Assembly: GCA_019419725.1 (NCBI GenBank)
Contig: DXZL01000025.1
Span: 1 to 15,799, forward strand
Source: Veillonella sp.
GTDB lineage: Bacteria; Bacillota; Negativicutes; Veillonellales; Veillonellaceae
Length of the DNA: 15,799 bases
Reading direction: 5' to 3'
Position numbers and translations under genes: made by a program. Below, one piece after another: positions 8,345-15,780 of the stretch. The notes under the pieces are model-generated. The model did no database searches and had not been told where the DNA came from. It saw nothing but the letters and a program-made list of their open reading frames with translations. Position 1 is the first letter of the stretch. Every line of letters starts with the position of its first letter.

Positions 8345-9349
8345 TTATTTCCCTGTCTGTGAAATACCTAAATGCTCATAGGCAAGTTTAGTGGCCACCC
8401 TCCCACGCGGTGTACGTCCTAAAAATCCTAATTGCATCAAATATGGTTCATACACATCTTCGATGGTATCTCTCTCTTCGCTGATAGCTGCCGCAATAGT
8501 ATCTATCCCTACCGGACCACCATCATACTTTTCAATAATACACTCCAACACACGTCGATCGATTCGATCGAGTCCTTCTTTGTCAATATATAAACGTTGT
8601 AACGCATCATCTGCAATACTTTGAGTGATAACCCCATCACCTATGACTTGTGCAAAATCACGTACCCGTTTAAGTAGACGATTTGCGATACGCGGTGTTC
8701 CCCTTGAACGTCGCGCAATTTCACTGGCCCCAGTCGGCTCAATACCAATATTGAGTATTTCTGCCGCTCGAGTCACAATAAACTCTAATTCCGGTTGTTT
8801 ATAATATTCCAACCGGTTAATAATCCCAAAGCGGTCCCTTAATGGTGCCGCCAAAGCCCCCGCCCGTGTTGTGGCACCTACCAAAGTAAACTTTGGCAAA
8901 TCAATACGCACCGTTCGAGCACTTGGGCCCTTACCGATGATAATATCAATTGCATAGTCCTCCATAGCAGAGTACAATACTTCCTCTACACTGCGAGACA
9001 AGCGATGAATTTCATCGATAAATAATACATCATGATCATCTAAATTCGTTAAGATGGCAGCCAAGTCGCCAGACTTTTCAATAGCAGGACCAGAGGTTAT
9101 GCGAAAATTAACACCCAATTCATTCGCAATAATACCTGCCAGTGTAGTCTTCCCAAGACCTGGTGGACCATACAGCAATACATGGTCTAATGCTTCACCA
9201 CGCTGCTTTGCAGCTTGAATATACACATTTAGATTGCCTTTAGCCTCTTCTTGACCTACATACTCGTTAAAGAACTTTGGTCGTAGGCTATATTGCCACA
9301 TATCTTCTTCGTGCTCGCCATTTCCGACAAGGCGTACTTCTTCGTTCAT
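8345..9349 (-). CDS. ruvB: Holliday junction DNA helicase RuvB
   Basis: RuvB is the hexameric AAA+ motor that drives branch migration of Holliday junctions together with RuvA. In 334 residues it shows Walker A GPPGLGKT (61-68), Walker B LFIDEIH (109-115), sensor-type GATTRAG (158-164) and the arginine-finger segment PLRDRFG (169-175). The C-terminal winged-helix DNA-binding domain ends with GFLGRTPRGRVAT. It starts two bases after the ruvA stop and two bases before the SpoIID gene. Intact, usual length. Confidence 0.98.
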   Translation of the reverse strand: MNEEVRLVGNGEHEEDMWQYSLRPKFFNEYVGQEEAKGNLNVYIQAAKQRGEALDHVLLYGPPGLGKTTLAGIIANELGVNFRITSGPAIEKSGDLAAILTNLDDHDVLFIDEIHRLSRSVEEVLYSAMEDYAIDIIIGKGPSARTVRIDLPKFTLVGATTRAGALAAPLRDRFGIINRLEYYKQPELEFIVTRAAEILNIGIEPTGASEIARRSRGTPRIANRLLKRVRDFAQVIGDGVITQSIADDALQRLYIDKEGLDRIDRRVLECIIEKYDGGPVGIDTIAAAISEERDTIEDVYEPYLMQLGFLGRTPRGRVATKLAYEHLGISQTGK

Positions 9350-9351
9350 CC

Positions 9352-9960
9352 TTATCGTCCTTTCCCAAGCTCAATCAAGCTAACCTTAATCAACTCAGAT
9401 ACATCGCGCTTACCATCATCTAAAGACTCTACAATGTCAGCCACATCTCGTTCTGAATAACCTAGCGACACAAGAGCCTCAATAGCCTCACCGGTAGCAC
9501 CACTAGCGGCAACGCCAATCGGCTGTATAGCTGCTGGTGATTCTGCAGATATATGTGTCATCTTCGCTAACTTATCCTTTAGTTCAAGAACAAGTCGCTC
9601 TGCAGATTTCTTCCCAATACCAGGTAACTTTGTTAATTGCTGTACCTGGCCATTGATAACAGCTAATTTGAAAGCCTCTGGTGTCATGCCAGACAAAATG
9701 CCAAGCCCCACCTTAGGCCCTATACCAGAAACAGAAATGAGTAAAATAAACAACTCATACTCCTCTTCCGTCCAAAAGCCATAGAGTTGCATCGCATCTT
9801 CACGTACGTTGAGATACGTGAATAGCGTTGCCTCATGACCTTCAATCAATTGTTGTCGCGTAGTGGTCGGCACATATACACGATACCCTACGCCATGTAC
9901 ATCTACGTAACAAGACTCTTTAAAGAGATGTGTTACGATGCCCCGTACATACCCTATCAT
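9352..9960 (-). CDS. ruvA: Holliday junction DNA helicase subunit RuvA
   Basis: RuvA tetramers hold the four-way junction and recruit RuvB. The 202 residues show the N-terminal OB-fold (MIGYVRGIV to about 60), then two helix-hairpin-helix motifs, VSGIGPKVGLGIL and LPGIGKKSAERLVLELKDKL. A flexible Ala/Gly-rich linker (near 145-155) leads to the small C-terminal domain that contacts RuvB (EALVSLGYSERDV). The ATG overlaps the ruvC stop by one base (TAATG), indicating translational coupling. Confidence 0.98.
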   Translation of the reverse strand: MIGYVRGIVTHLFKESCYVDVHGVGYRVYVPTTTRQQLIEGHEATLFTYLNVREDAMQLYGFWTEEEYELFILLISVSGIGPKVGLGILSGMTPEAFKLAVINGQVQQLTKLPGIGKKSAERLVLELKDKLAKMTHISAESPAAIQPIGVAASGATGEAIEALVSLGYSERDVADIVESLDDGKRDVSELIKVSLIELGKGR

Positions 9961-10454
9961 TATACCAACCTCTTCAATCTATCATTGTGAGAACTATGAG
10001 CCGTACAAATAGCGACAGCCAATGCATCTGCCGTATCATCAGGCTTAATTTTCTCACGAATCCCCAAAATATTCATTGTCATATAAATGACCTGATTCTT
10101 ATCAGCCTTGCCGTAACCTGTAACGGCTTGCTTGATTTGTAGCGGTGTATATTCATAAATAGGAATACGCTGTTGTTCAGCCGCTAATAAGATAACACCA
10201 CGTGCTTGACCGACCTTGATGGCCGTCGTTACATTGCGGTTGAAGAATAATTCTTCTACCCCGAACTTATCAGGCTTGAATTCCTCTAGAATATCACTTA
10301 GGTCATTAAATAAAATTTCCAACCGCTGTGAATCTGTTAATTCCTTAGGAGTTGTAATAGCCCCATAGGCTACAGGTGTTAATTTGCTCCCCTTCACGTC
10401 AATAATGCCATAACCGCATATAGCCGTGCCTGGGTCAATACCTATAATTCGCAC
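9960..10454 (-). CDS. ruvC: Crossover junction endodeoxyribonuclease RuvC
   Basis: RuvC resolves Holliday junctions by paired nicks. The 164 residues keep the acidic active site: Asp7 in IGIDPGT, Glu67/Glu68 in VEELFF, and Asp140 and Asp143 in KPDDTADALA. FNRNVTTAIKVGQARGV is the family's conserved DNA-contact helix. The start codon is GTG, selected because AAGGGGG stands shortly before it and IIGIDPG must lie at the very N-terminus. It is the first gene of the long run, behind a TATAAT promoter. Confidence 0.97.
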   Translation of the reverse strand: MRIIGIDPGTAICGYGIIDVKGSKLTPVAYGAITTPKELTDSQRLEILFNDLSDILEEFKPDKFGVEELFFNRNVTTAIKVGQARGVILLAAEQQRIPIYEYTPLQIKQAVTGYGKADKNQVIYMTMNILGIREKIKPDDTADALAVAICTAHSSHNDRLKRLV

Positions 10455-10517
10455 CTTAACCCCCTTAGTTTAAAAATGAGATAAGCTGTCGCCTACCTCC
10501 ATTACATAATCTATTTT

Positions 10518-10547
10518 ATTATAGCACAATACCACATCGAAGTTCAT
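10518..10547 (-). promoter_or_regulatory. Promoter of the ruvC-to-secF gene run
   Basis: The minus strand has a perfect TATAAT (10518-10523) preceded by TGC, making an extended -10. Upstream is a weak -35, read as ATGAAC (10542-10547, 18-base spacing) or TGAACT (10541-10546, 17-base spacing). It lies about 64 bases before the ruvC start, in the 202-bp gap after yebC. The extended -10 would compensate for the poor -35. No LexA-type operator was recognised, so damage induction of these ruv genes is not supported. Confidence 0.65.
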
Positions 10548-10617
10548 GAATTTCCATAGAAAATTTATAAGAAACTCATTAATTTTCATATTCCCAATGG
10601 TTCTTTAAAAAATACAT

Positions 10618-10646
10618 AAAAAAGGAGCACCTTTAACGTGCTCCTT
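10618..10646 (-). terminator. Rho-independent terminator after yebC
   Basis: AAGGAGCAC pairs with GTGCTCCTT (9-bp perfect stem, 7-base loop 10631-10637). On the minus strand it is followed by six T (10618-10623). It lies about 10 bases past the yebC stop and insulates the downstream ruvC promoter. The rest of the 10455-10656 gap is AT-rich leader sequence. Confidence 0.9.
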
Positions 10647-10656
10647 ATAATAATTA

Positions 10657-11394
10657 TTATTCTTCTTCGTCGTCTGGCAAGATACCATTGTGATATACGT
10701 TTTGTACATCATCAAGATCATCCAATACGTCGAGCATTTTTTGCATTTTTACAGCATCATCACCAGTCAACTCAATAGTTGTATCTGGAATCATGGTAAT
10801 TTTAGCTACTTCTGTTTCAATGCCCGCATCAGCAAGAGCTGCTTCTACAGCATCATAGTCTTCAGGAGTAGTATAAATTTCAAATACATCATCTTCAGAC
10901 TTAAGATCTTCTGCACCTGCTTCAAGAGCAAGCATAGTCAATTCATCTTCGTCATGACCTTCTTTATCGATAACGAAAACGCCTTTAGATTTGAACATCC
11001 AGCCTACGCAACCGCTTTCACCAAGATTACCACCTTGTTTGGAGAAAGCATGACGCACATCAGCAGCCGCACGGTTACGATTATCCGTCATAACTTCTAC
11101 AGTAACGGCAACACCGGCAGGACCATAACCTTCATATACGATTTCTTCGTATGCGTTCATATCCGTAGCGCCAACGCCCTTATCGATGGCACGTTGAATA
11201 TTATCTTTAGGAATATTGTTTTCACGAGCTTTTTGTAAAGCCAATTTCAAACGCATATTACCTGTTGGATCGGCACCACCCATACGTGCTGCTACAGTAA
11301 TTTCACGACCGATTTTCGTAGCCAATTTAGCCTTCAATGCATCGGTTTTACCTTTTTTATGTTTAATATTTGCCCATTTTGAATGTCCTGACAT
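10657..11394 (-). CDS. yebC: YebC/PmpR family regulatory protein
   Basis: The 245 residues begin with the family's invariant SGHSKWANIKHKKGKTDA and carry ENNIPKDNIQRAI and YEGYGPAGVAVTVE, typical of the first and middle domains. The acidic C-terminal end (DDEEE) is also common. The family includes DNA-binding transcription regulators (PmpR type) and, in more recent work, factors that relieve ribosome stalling at proline-rich stretches. Which role applies cannot be told from sequence alone. It starts nine bases after the methyltransferase stop with AGGAGG, and is the last gene before the terminator. In many bacteria yebC stands next to ruvCAB, as here. Confidence 0.96.
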   Translation of the reverse strand: MSGHSKWANIKHKKGKTDALKAKLATKIGREITVAARMGGADPTGNMRLKLALQKARENNIPKDNIQRAIDKGVGATDMNAYEEIVYEGYGPAGVAVTVEVMTDNRNRAAADVRHAFSKQGGNLGESGCVGWMFKSKGVFVIDKEGHDEDELTMLALEAGAEDLKSEDDVFEIYTTPEDYDAVEAALADAGIETEVAKITMIPDTTIELTGDDAVKMQKMLDVLDDLDDVQNVYHNGILPDDEEE

Positions 11395-11403
11395 AGACGC
11401 CTC

Positions 11404-11976
11404 CTATTTATTCCACCATGCTTCGCCCCGTAATCGATCAAGGATGATCGATACAGCACTACGCACAGATAAATGATTGTATTCACCATGGCCATATATA
11501 GGTTCTAAAATATAGTCAAAGCTTTCCATCGTTTCTTTTGTCATACCATAACCGGTACCAAATAATACTAACACAGGGCGCCCCTCATTTTCAAGATGTT
11601 CACGCATCCGTGCATAGGAAATTGTATTATCATAGGTACGCGCATCTGTTGTCGCCACAATAGGTTTCATACCTTCTAGGTCTTCAATCATCCGCACTGA
11701 TACTGCAATAGAGTTAACCAACTCCACGCCGGTGAAAGCATCCTTGCGATCTGGATTGTAAGTAGAACCAAATCCAGATTTCCAATGTTCCATGATGGTG
11801 CGCACCAACTCACGCTGAGCAGGTATATTGTGAATCACAAAATATTTAGATACATCATAGGTAATAGATGCTCGTGCAATATCGTGAATATCATAATTTG
11901 TAATGGCCGTCGTAATGACCTCTTTATGCTTGTTCATAATTGGATAATGAACAAGTCCAATATATAAATTAGCCAA
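11404..11976 (-). CDS. SPOUT-type SAM-dependent RNA methyltransferase (predicted)
   Basis: This looks like the small SAM-dependent RNA methyltransferase family (PF09936 type) related to the TrmD/SPOUT fold. The N-terminus has LYIGLVHYPIMNK followed by TTAITNYDIHDIARASITYDV. The C-terminus has FGTGYGMTKE and PIYGHGEYNHLSVRSAVSIILDRLRG, which would form the trefoil knot that binds SAM. The RNA target is not known to me. I chose the TTG at 11974-11976 (MANLYIGLVHYP, 190 residues), the form typical of the family, with GGAG about ten bases upstream. A start at the ATG 12007-12009 would add an atypical MYFLLLWRYRA and no ribosome binding site is seen there. It lies between the ATP-grasp ligase and yebC. 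Confidence 0.82.
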   Translation of the reverse strand: MANLYIGLVHYPIMNKHKEVITTAITNYDIHDIARASITYDVSKYFVIHNIPAQRELVRTIMEHWKSGFGSTYNPDRKDAFTGVELVNSIAVSVRMIEDLEGMKPIVATTDARTYDNTISYARMREHLENEGRPVLVLFGTGYGMTKETMESFDYILEPIYGHGEYNHLSVRSAVSIILDRLRGEAWWNK

Positions 11977-12016
11977 AGCCCTATATCTCCACAACAATAA
12001 AAAATACAAAATAAAA

Positions 12017-13318
12017 TTAATCGATTAAAAGCGGTACAAAATAAGCTTCAGTACCGGCAATCTCTTCTGGAGAAAAACGACAACCGACTGCAGAAGCTTG
12101 ATCGCCAAGCATAAAGCAAGATAATGTCAAACAGCCTTCTTTCGTACCACTATCTACGGTATGAGTAAAGTGTTTCTGCTTAATAAAGTCCTGATACATA
12201 ACCTTTTTACTGTCCCGACAAACTATATCATCATAGTTATCTACAAATTTCTCCATGTATAGTTCAGCTTGATTTCCACGTTTTTGAACAACCTGAATAT
12301 TTCGCCCTTCACGGCCCCAAATTTCCTTTTGAATATAAAGTCCATCATCAAGGTTCGAGAAATCACTTTCAAAATAGGACGGCGTCAAATAGCGCTCGAT
12401 AATATCTCGCTCAGGGGCAGTAAAAAATTGGTTTGTTAAGTATAGAGCATACACTAAGGACATAAACGATTTATTCTGTAAAATAATCGCCTCTGGTGGA
12501 TTAAATAGATTAAAGCGGTATTCATTATACAAATCTAAAAACATTTCACCTAGTGGTTCACCATCTGCTGTAGTTTCATCAATCAATAGTTCCATGGGAT
12601 GTAAACGATACAGGTTGGCTGCATGACCACCGTCAGATAATAGAATACCCTCATCATCAATGACCATATCATAAAAGGATAGGAATCGAACATCTGCTTC
12701 TGGGCATGCTGATTTCATAGCCTGTAAGAGAAACTGTGTAGTTCCATAGTCCTCTAAATAATCATGAAAGCACCCGAAAACAAAGGGTTCTGTTTCATTA
12801 TCCGTCATCATATTATGTTGTTTATTAGTCACACTATATTTTTTACGAGATGTTCCTTCATATACGCGTTTCAAAAAACGTTCAAGTTCATTATAAGCAT
12901 CTATATTAGGATCTACTTTATCGAAATATCGTGCCGCTACACCATTAGCATAATAGCTTTCAATTAGAAAGCAGGGTGTATCCGCATTAATCTCGACCAT
13001 GCGCAATTGTCCTCTATCATCAAGGACAAAGTCAAATCGAGATAACCATGTAGGTAAGCCCAATGGATTCCCACGATGTAAATAGGGAATCAAATTTTCG
13101 GGCATATCCATATTGAGAGCAAACTCATCAGGTGCCTGTTGAAATACCTTAGCGGCTTTACAAAATATTTGAAATAACATGCGCGACGCATGTCGAATTT
13201 CATCATAAAAATCAGCCGGAAAAGATTGTGTAGAAAGCGCAGGATACCGATCATCATAGCCCTCATAATCTACAAAGGGCAATATATTCGTATCAAGTTC
13301 ATCTATATACGATTTCAT
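12017..13318 (-). CDS. Glutathionylspermidine synthetase-like ATP-grasp ligase
   Basis: This is a 433-residue enzyme of the glutathionylspermidine synthetase C-terminal family (YjfC/YgiC type). Such enzymes form an amide bond between a peptide carboxylate and an amine, spending ATP. Visible blocks are RFDFVLDDRGQ (94-104), MVEINADTP (107-115), ILQNKSFMSLVYAL (279-292), KEIWGREGRN (331-340), a nucleotide-loop type segment, and the closing VGCRFSPEEIAGTEAYFVP. There is no N-terminal amidase half, unlike the bifunctional E. coli Gsp (about 619 residues), so it can only ligate. The start at 13318 was chosen because GGAGG stands eight bases before it. The ATG five codons earlier, at 13333, overlaps the previous stop but has no ribosome binding site. 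The substrate is unknown; glutathione and spermidine are not assured. Confidence 0.85.
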   Translation of the reverse strand: MKSYIDELDTNILPFVDYEGYDDRYPALSTQSFPADFYDEIRHASRMLFQIFCKAAKVFQQAPDEFALNMDMPENLIPYLHRGNPLGLPTWLSRFDFVLDDRGQLRMVEINADTPCFLIESYYANGVAARYFDKVDPNIDAYNELERFLKRVYEGTSRKKYSVTNKQHNMMTDNETEPFVFGCFHDYLEDYGTTQFLLQAMKSACPEADVRFLSFYDMVIDDEGILLSDGGHAANLYRLHPMELLIDETTADGEPLGEMFLDLYNEYRFNLFNPPEAIILQNKSFMSLVYALYLTNQFFTAPERDIIERYLTPSYFESDFSNLDDGLYIQKEIWGREGRNIQVVQKRGNQAELYMEKFVDNYDDIVCRDSKKVMYQDFIKQKHFTHTVDSGTKEGCLTLSCFMLGDQASAVGCRFSPEEIAGTEAYFVPLLID

Positions 13319-13332
13319 AATATCGGCCTCCA

Positions 13333-13893
13333 TTAGGAACTACTAGAACGTACACCTGCACTACCAAAACCAGACTTTTGACCTATAGAAGAGGCTTTTT
13401 GACTTCTACGCTTCTCATAGTCTTTATACGTACGTCGTCCTAAAGAACTATGCGTATTTGAACCTGTTGTTGTATATACATTAGGCTCCTCATAGGGTTT
13501 TAAAGGGGCTGCCACACGATAGGTCATAGTTCTTCCATCCATACGCGCTGTAGGTGGATTAAATCCATGAAAAATATAGTAGCCTGCTGCAATACTAGGT
13601 AACAGCCCCGCTAAACCAGCGTCCCATACTAAATTTCCACTAGTGTCGCGGTGAAAGGTAACAGACCGGTTATCATCATATAAAGCTGTTTCTTTACCAT
13701 CTCCATGGTTTAATAGAGAATAACGATTACCTTGATTATCCTTTAATCGAACTTCCCCGTCATTTGCTTCAGGATAGATTTTATCACATACAACATAAGC
13801 AATGTCATTCCAGTATGAATACACACCAACGAGGCCCGCTACAGCGGCAAAAGCACTCGTTATGTATAGAGTTTTCTTACTTGGCTTATACAT
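13333..13893 (-). CDS. Small membrane protein with basic Ser/Gly-rich tail
   Basis: I do not recognise a named family with certainty. The 186 residues contain an N-terminal membrane helix (about 8-28), a polar segment with short beta-like stretches (about 45-90), a second hydrophobic stretch (about 91-110, GLAGLLPSIAAGYYIFHGF) and a long polar, basic C-terminal tail ending GFGSAGVRSSSS. The tail recalls the Gly/Ser-rich ends of YgiB/YjfM (DUF1190) and UPF0323 proteins, which are encoded beside the same type of ATP-grasp ligase in other bacteria. No lipobox cysteine is seen near the N-terminus. It has GGGAG six bases before the ATG, follows the DUF350 gene by 11 bases, and directly precedes the ligase gene, so it is a good candidate for its partner or substrate. 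Confidence 0.75.
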   Translation of the reverse strand: MYKPSKKTLYITSAFAAVAGLVGVYSYWNDIAYVVCDKIYPEANDGEVRLKDNQGNRYSLLNHGDGKETALYDDNRSVTFHRDTSGNLVWDAGLAGLLPSIAAGYYIFHGFNPPTARMDGRTMTYRVAAPLKPYEEPNVYTTTGSNTHSSLGRRTYKDYEKRRSQKASSIGQKSGFGSAGVRSSSS

Positions 13894-13904
13894 AGGACAC
13901 TCCC

Positions 13905-14336
13905 TTAGTGCACAGCACCACTAACAACGAGAGCAAGACCTACAAAGATACCAAATACGAGGATACCCGCTGCTGTATTACCACGCATAATTTCTTCAGA
14001 TAAATTATATTTTCGATGCCATAAATTAATAAACATATAGCCGGTTACAAACAATATAATGCCTAAAATAGCATATACGATACTGGCCACCACACCATGC
14101 AATAAAGATGTATCAGCAGTAGTCACTACAGGAGACATGATGACAGCGCGCAAAATTTCACCAATACCGATAAATGAACCCGCTGAGAGCCATGCTACAG
14201 CACAGTTACCACGTTTAATTTCTTCGCTGAATTTGCCGGGTACAAAGAAATCAATAACAGTATTAGCTGTTAACATTAGAAAAATTCCAAAACAAGCATA
14301 AAAGATCGTCAATAATACATCTGGTATATAAATCAT
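13905..14336 (-). CDS. DUF350 four-helix membrane protein (YjfL-like)
   Basis: The 143 residues form four hydrophobic helices arranged as two similar halves. Each half contains the DUF350 signature: FSEEIKRGNCAVAWLSAG (about 36-53) and LSEEIMRGNTAAGILVFG (about 112-129). This is the YjfL family, an integral membrane protein of unknown biochemical role, repeatedly found next to glutathionylspermidine-synthetase-like ligases. The start is ATG with AGGAGG six bases upstream, 10 bases after the preceding stop. Transport of, or signalling by, the ligase product is conceivable but is inference. Confidence 0.85.
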   Translation of the reverse strand: MIYIPDVLLTIFYACFGIFLMLTANTVIDFFVPGKFSEEIKRGNCAVAWLSAGSFIGIGEILRAVIMSPVVTTADTSLLHGVVASIVYAILGIILFVTGYMFINLWHRKYNLSEEIMRGNTAAGILVFGIFVGLALVVSGAVH

Positions 14337-14346
14337 AATAAGCCTC

Positions 14347-15417
14347 CTAATAATATAATTTTGTATTGGATGTGTTATTAGAGTTGCTGGTAGGATACAA
14401 CCGTTCGCGTCCCGTATTATCCCCTAGTCGAACCATGGTCGCATAGTTATCGAGTATATGAGAGCTGATTAATGTACGATCAATAATTTTCCAATCCTCT
14501 TGTGTCAATTTTGATTGTTCACATACCTTAACCTTAGTTTGTCCATCCGTATTGGTAATGATATACACCAAGTCCCCAGAATAAAATACAATAACTTCAT
14601 GTCCCTCTTCTAAGTTGTCCCGCTCATTTTTAATATCACCATTCACAGAATCAATCAAATCTAATGCAGTGCTAACGGGGTCCAACGAAGACGTGTATAC
14701 ATAATCGCCATCTGAATCTGTTTTTGTATAATATGCAGATGTGTCATGCATATGTTCTTTCGCCGTGTAAGGCACTCCAAACATAGCGCGTATACTATGC
14801 CAAGACAAATCATTGTCCGACCAAAACAGAAACAGTAAAAATAATGCACCGACCCCTATAGAAGTAGCGACTCCTTCAATGCGTTTTTTCAAACGTTGAT
14901 TCCGTTTCTTTTTACTAATAGCGTTAGCTGCCGCATCATTACAGAGACGAATATTCCTCAAAGGAACACGTGCCCCTTCGGCGAACATCATCTCGCCTTT
15001 AAACCAGTTTTCTTCAAAGAATACACTAGCACCGCCTTCACAAGGCAATTGATACTCCTTATAGCCAGCCCTGTCACCTACAGAAGCACCACTATCACCA
15101 TCTACAGCTACAACCTTCTCTAAACCAATTTGATGTAATGTAAAGCCTTTCGGTGCTCGTTTACGATAGGATGTTCTAGATACAGTGCACCATTCATTAT
15201 CATTGTATTCAATGGTGACCCATATTTTATCTGTTCCCTCTACAGCCTCGAGGCCATATTCGTGCCAATAATCACCAGGTGATTTTTGCATTGACGGCTT
15301 AGCTTTATAGGCCTGTTCCTGATCTGCTTTTGGAATAATCTCGTTATATTTAATTTTTTCAGTTATTACATAACGACTGCCCTGAACCTCAAGGACATCA
15401 TAACAATTAAACTCCAT
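14347..15417 (-). CDS. DUF4178-type single-span membrane protein (YjfK position)
   Basis: This 356-residue protein has an N-terminal soluble domain (about 1-155) resembling DUF4178: DYWHEYGLEAVEG, a repeat-like beta pattern, and GDRAGYKEYQLPCEGG followed by FFEENWFKGEMMFAEGARV. A strongly basic stretch KKKRNQRLKKR (about 169-179) precedes one membrane helix (183-200), which places the N-domain in the cytoplasm by the positive-inside rule. A C-terminal domain of about 150 residues, polar and ending in an Asn/Ser/Thr-rich tail, would be outside. The start at 15417 was preferred because GAGG stands six bases before it and the domain begins immediately. An ATG ten codons upstream (15447) is possible but has a poor site. 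It heads the membrane/ligase gene string. Function unknown. Confidence 0.72.
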   Translation of the reverse strand: MEFNCYDVLEVQGSRYVITEKIKYNEIIPKADQEQAYKAKPSMQKSPGDYWHEYGLEAVEGTDKIWVTIEYNDNEWCTVSRTSYRKRAPKGFTLHQIGLEKVVAVDGDSGASVGDRAGYKEYQLPCEGGASVFFEENWFKGEMMFAEGARVPLRNIRLCNDAAANAISKKKRNQRLKKRIEGVATSIGVGALFLLFLFWSDNDLSWHSIRAMFGVPYTAKEHMHDTSAYYTKTDSDGDYVYTSSLDPVSTALDLIDSVNGDIKNERDNLEEGHEVIVFYSGDLVYIITNTDGQTKVKVCEQSKLTQEDWKIIDRTLISSHILDNYATMVRLGDNTGRERLYPTSNSNNTSNTKLYY

Positions 15418-15491
15418 ACATAACCTCGCTCGAATAGACAAAACCATATAAATCTTGCCCTATTCCCTCTCCAAAACGGGATTTAATGAAA

Positions 15492-15752
15492 TTAAGCTTT
15501 AAAGTAGCCTATTCGCTCATGAATCGTTTCATTTTCAATAATGGAAATGCCATACTGCTGCCCTATTGTAGCTTTTACAAGGACATTGGCCACATCAGCC
15601 GTCTTTACGGGTTCTTGGCTCATTAATATATGAGCTTTATTGATAACACCAAATACAGCACAGCTAATGCGTTCTACCAACTTAGGCTCTTCTCGAATCA
15701 ATGTAGCTGGACGAGCAATGACAATCGCTTCAAAAGGCAACTCTAAAATCAG
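15492..15752 (-). pseudogene. 5'-truncated atypical SDR (TIP30/HTATIP2-like) oxidoreductase
   Basis: The reading frame LPFEAIVIARPATLIREEPK, then KTADVANVLVKATI and YGISIIENETIHERIGYF, reads as the C-terminal third of an atypical NAD(P)-binding short-chain dehydrogenase of the TIP30/HTATIP2 or YbjT-like type. In these proteins a strand ending in ARP is followed by a helix and a VA-containing pair of helices. The Rossmann fold with the glycine-rich nucleotide-binding loop is missing. Reading upstream, the frame runs through a perfect hairpin and meets an in-frame TAG at 15786-15788 inside a second hairpin. A GTG at 15780-15782 opens the frame but has no ribosome binding site and would encode the hairpin itself. 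The gene therefore seems interrupted at about 15740-15752. Whether the 5' part survives beyond the window is unknown. Confidence 0.55.
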
Positions 15753-15775
15753 AACCACCCGTAAAACGGGTGGTT
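15753..15775. repeat. Perfect hairpin, possible mobile-element end
   Basis: AACCACCCGT (15753-15762) pairs with ACGGGTGGTT (15766-15775) around a three-base loop, a perfect 10-bp GC-rich stem in AT-rich surroundings. It abuts the broken SDR frame. Such tight hairpins mark the ends of IS200/IS605-type elements or REP-like repeats. The T run of a terminator is short (three T at most) on either side. Confidence 0.6.
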
Positions 15776-15780
15776 TGCTC

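Noticed and set aside
10455..10656. A LexA-type SOS operator before ruvC.
   Set aside because: Neither the CTGT-N8-ACAG nor the GAAC-N4-GTTC type of dyad was found at the promoter; only GAAC half-sites are visible.
10690..11238. A plus-strand open frame of 182 codons opposite yebC.
   Set aside because: yebC is unmistakable on the other strand; the plus-strand product is Ile/Phe/Ser-rich with no recognisable motif, typical of an antisense shadow.
12017..13318. Calling the ligase a bifunctional glutathionylspermidine synthetase/amidase.
   Set aside because: The protein is about 433 residues and begins directly with the synthetase-type region; there is no Cys/His amidase domain in front or in a neighbouring gene.
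15418..15491. A promoter for the DUF4178-to-yebC string in the gap after the SDR fragment.
   Set aside because: The best pair found (TTTGGA and TTTATA, 17-base spacing) matches only three of six bases in each box. The true promoter may lie inside or beyond the SDR fragment.
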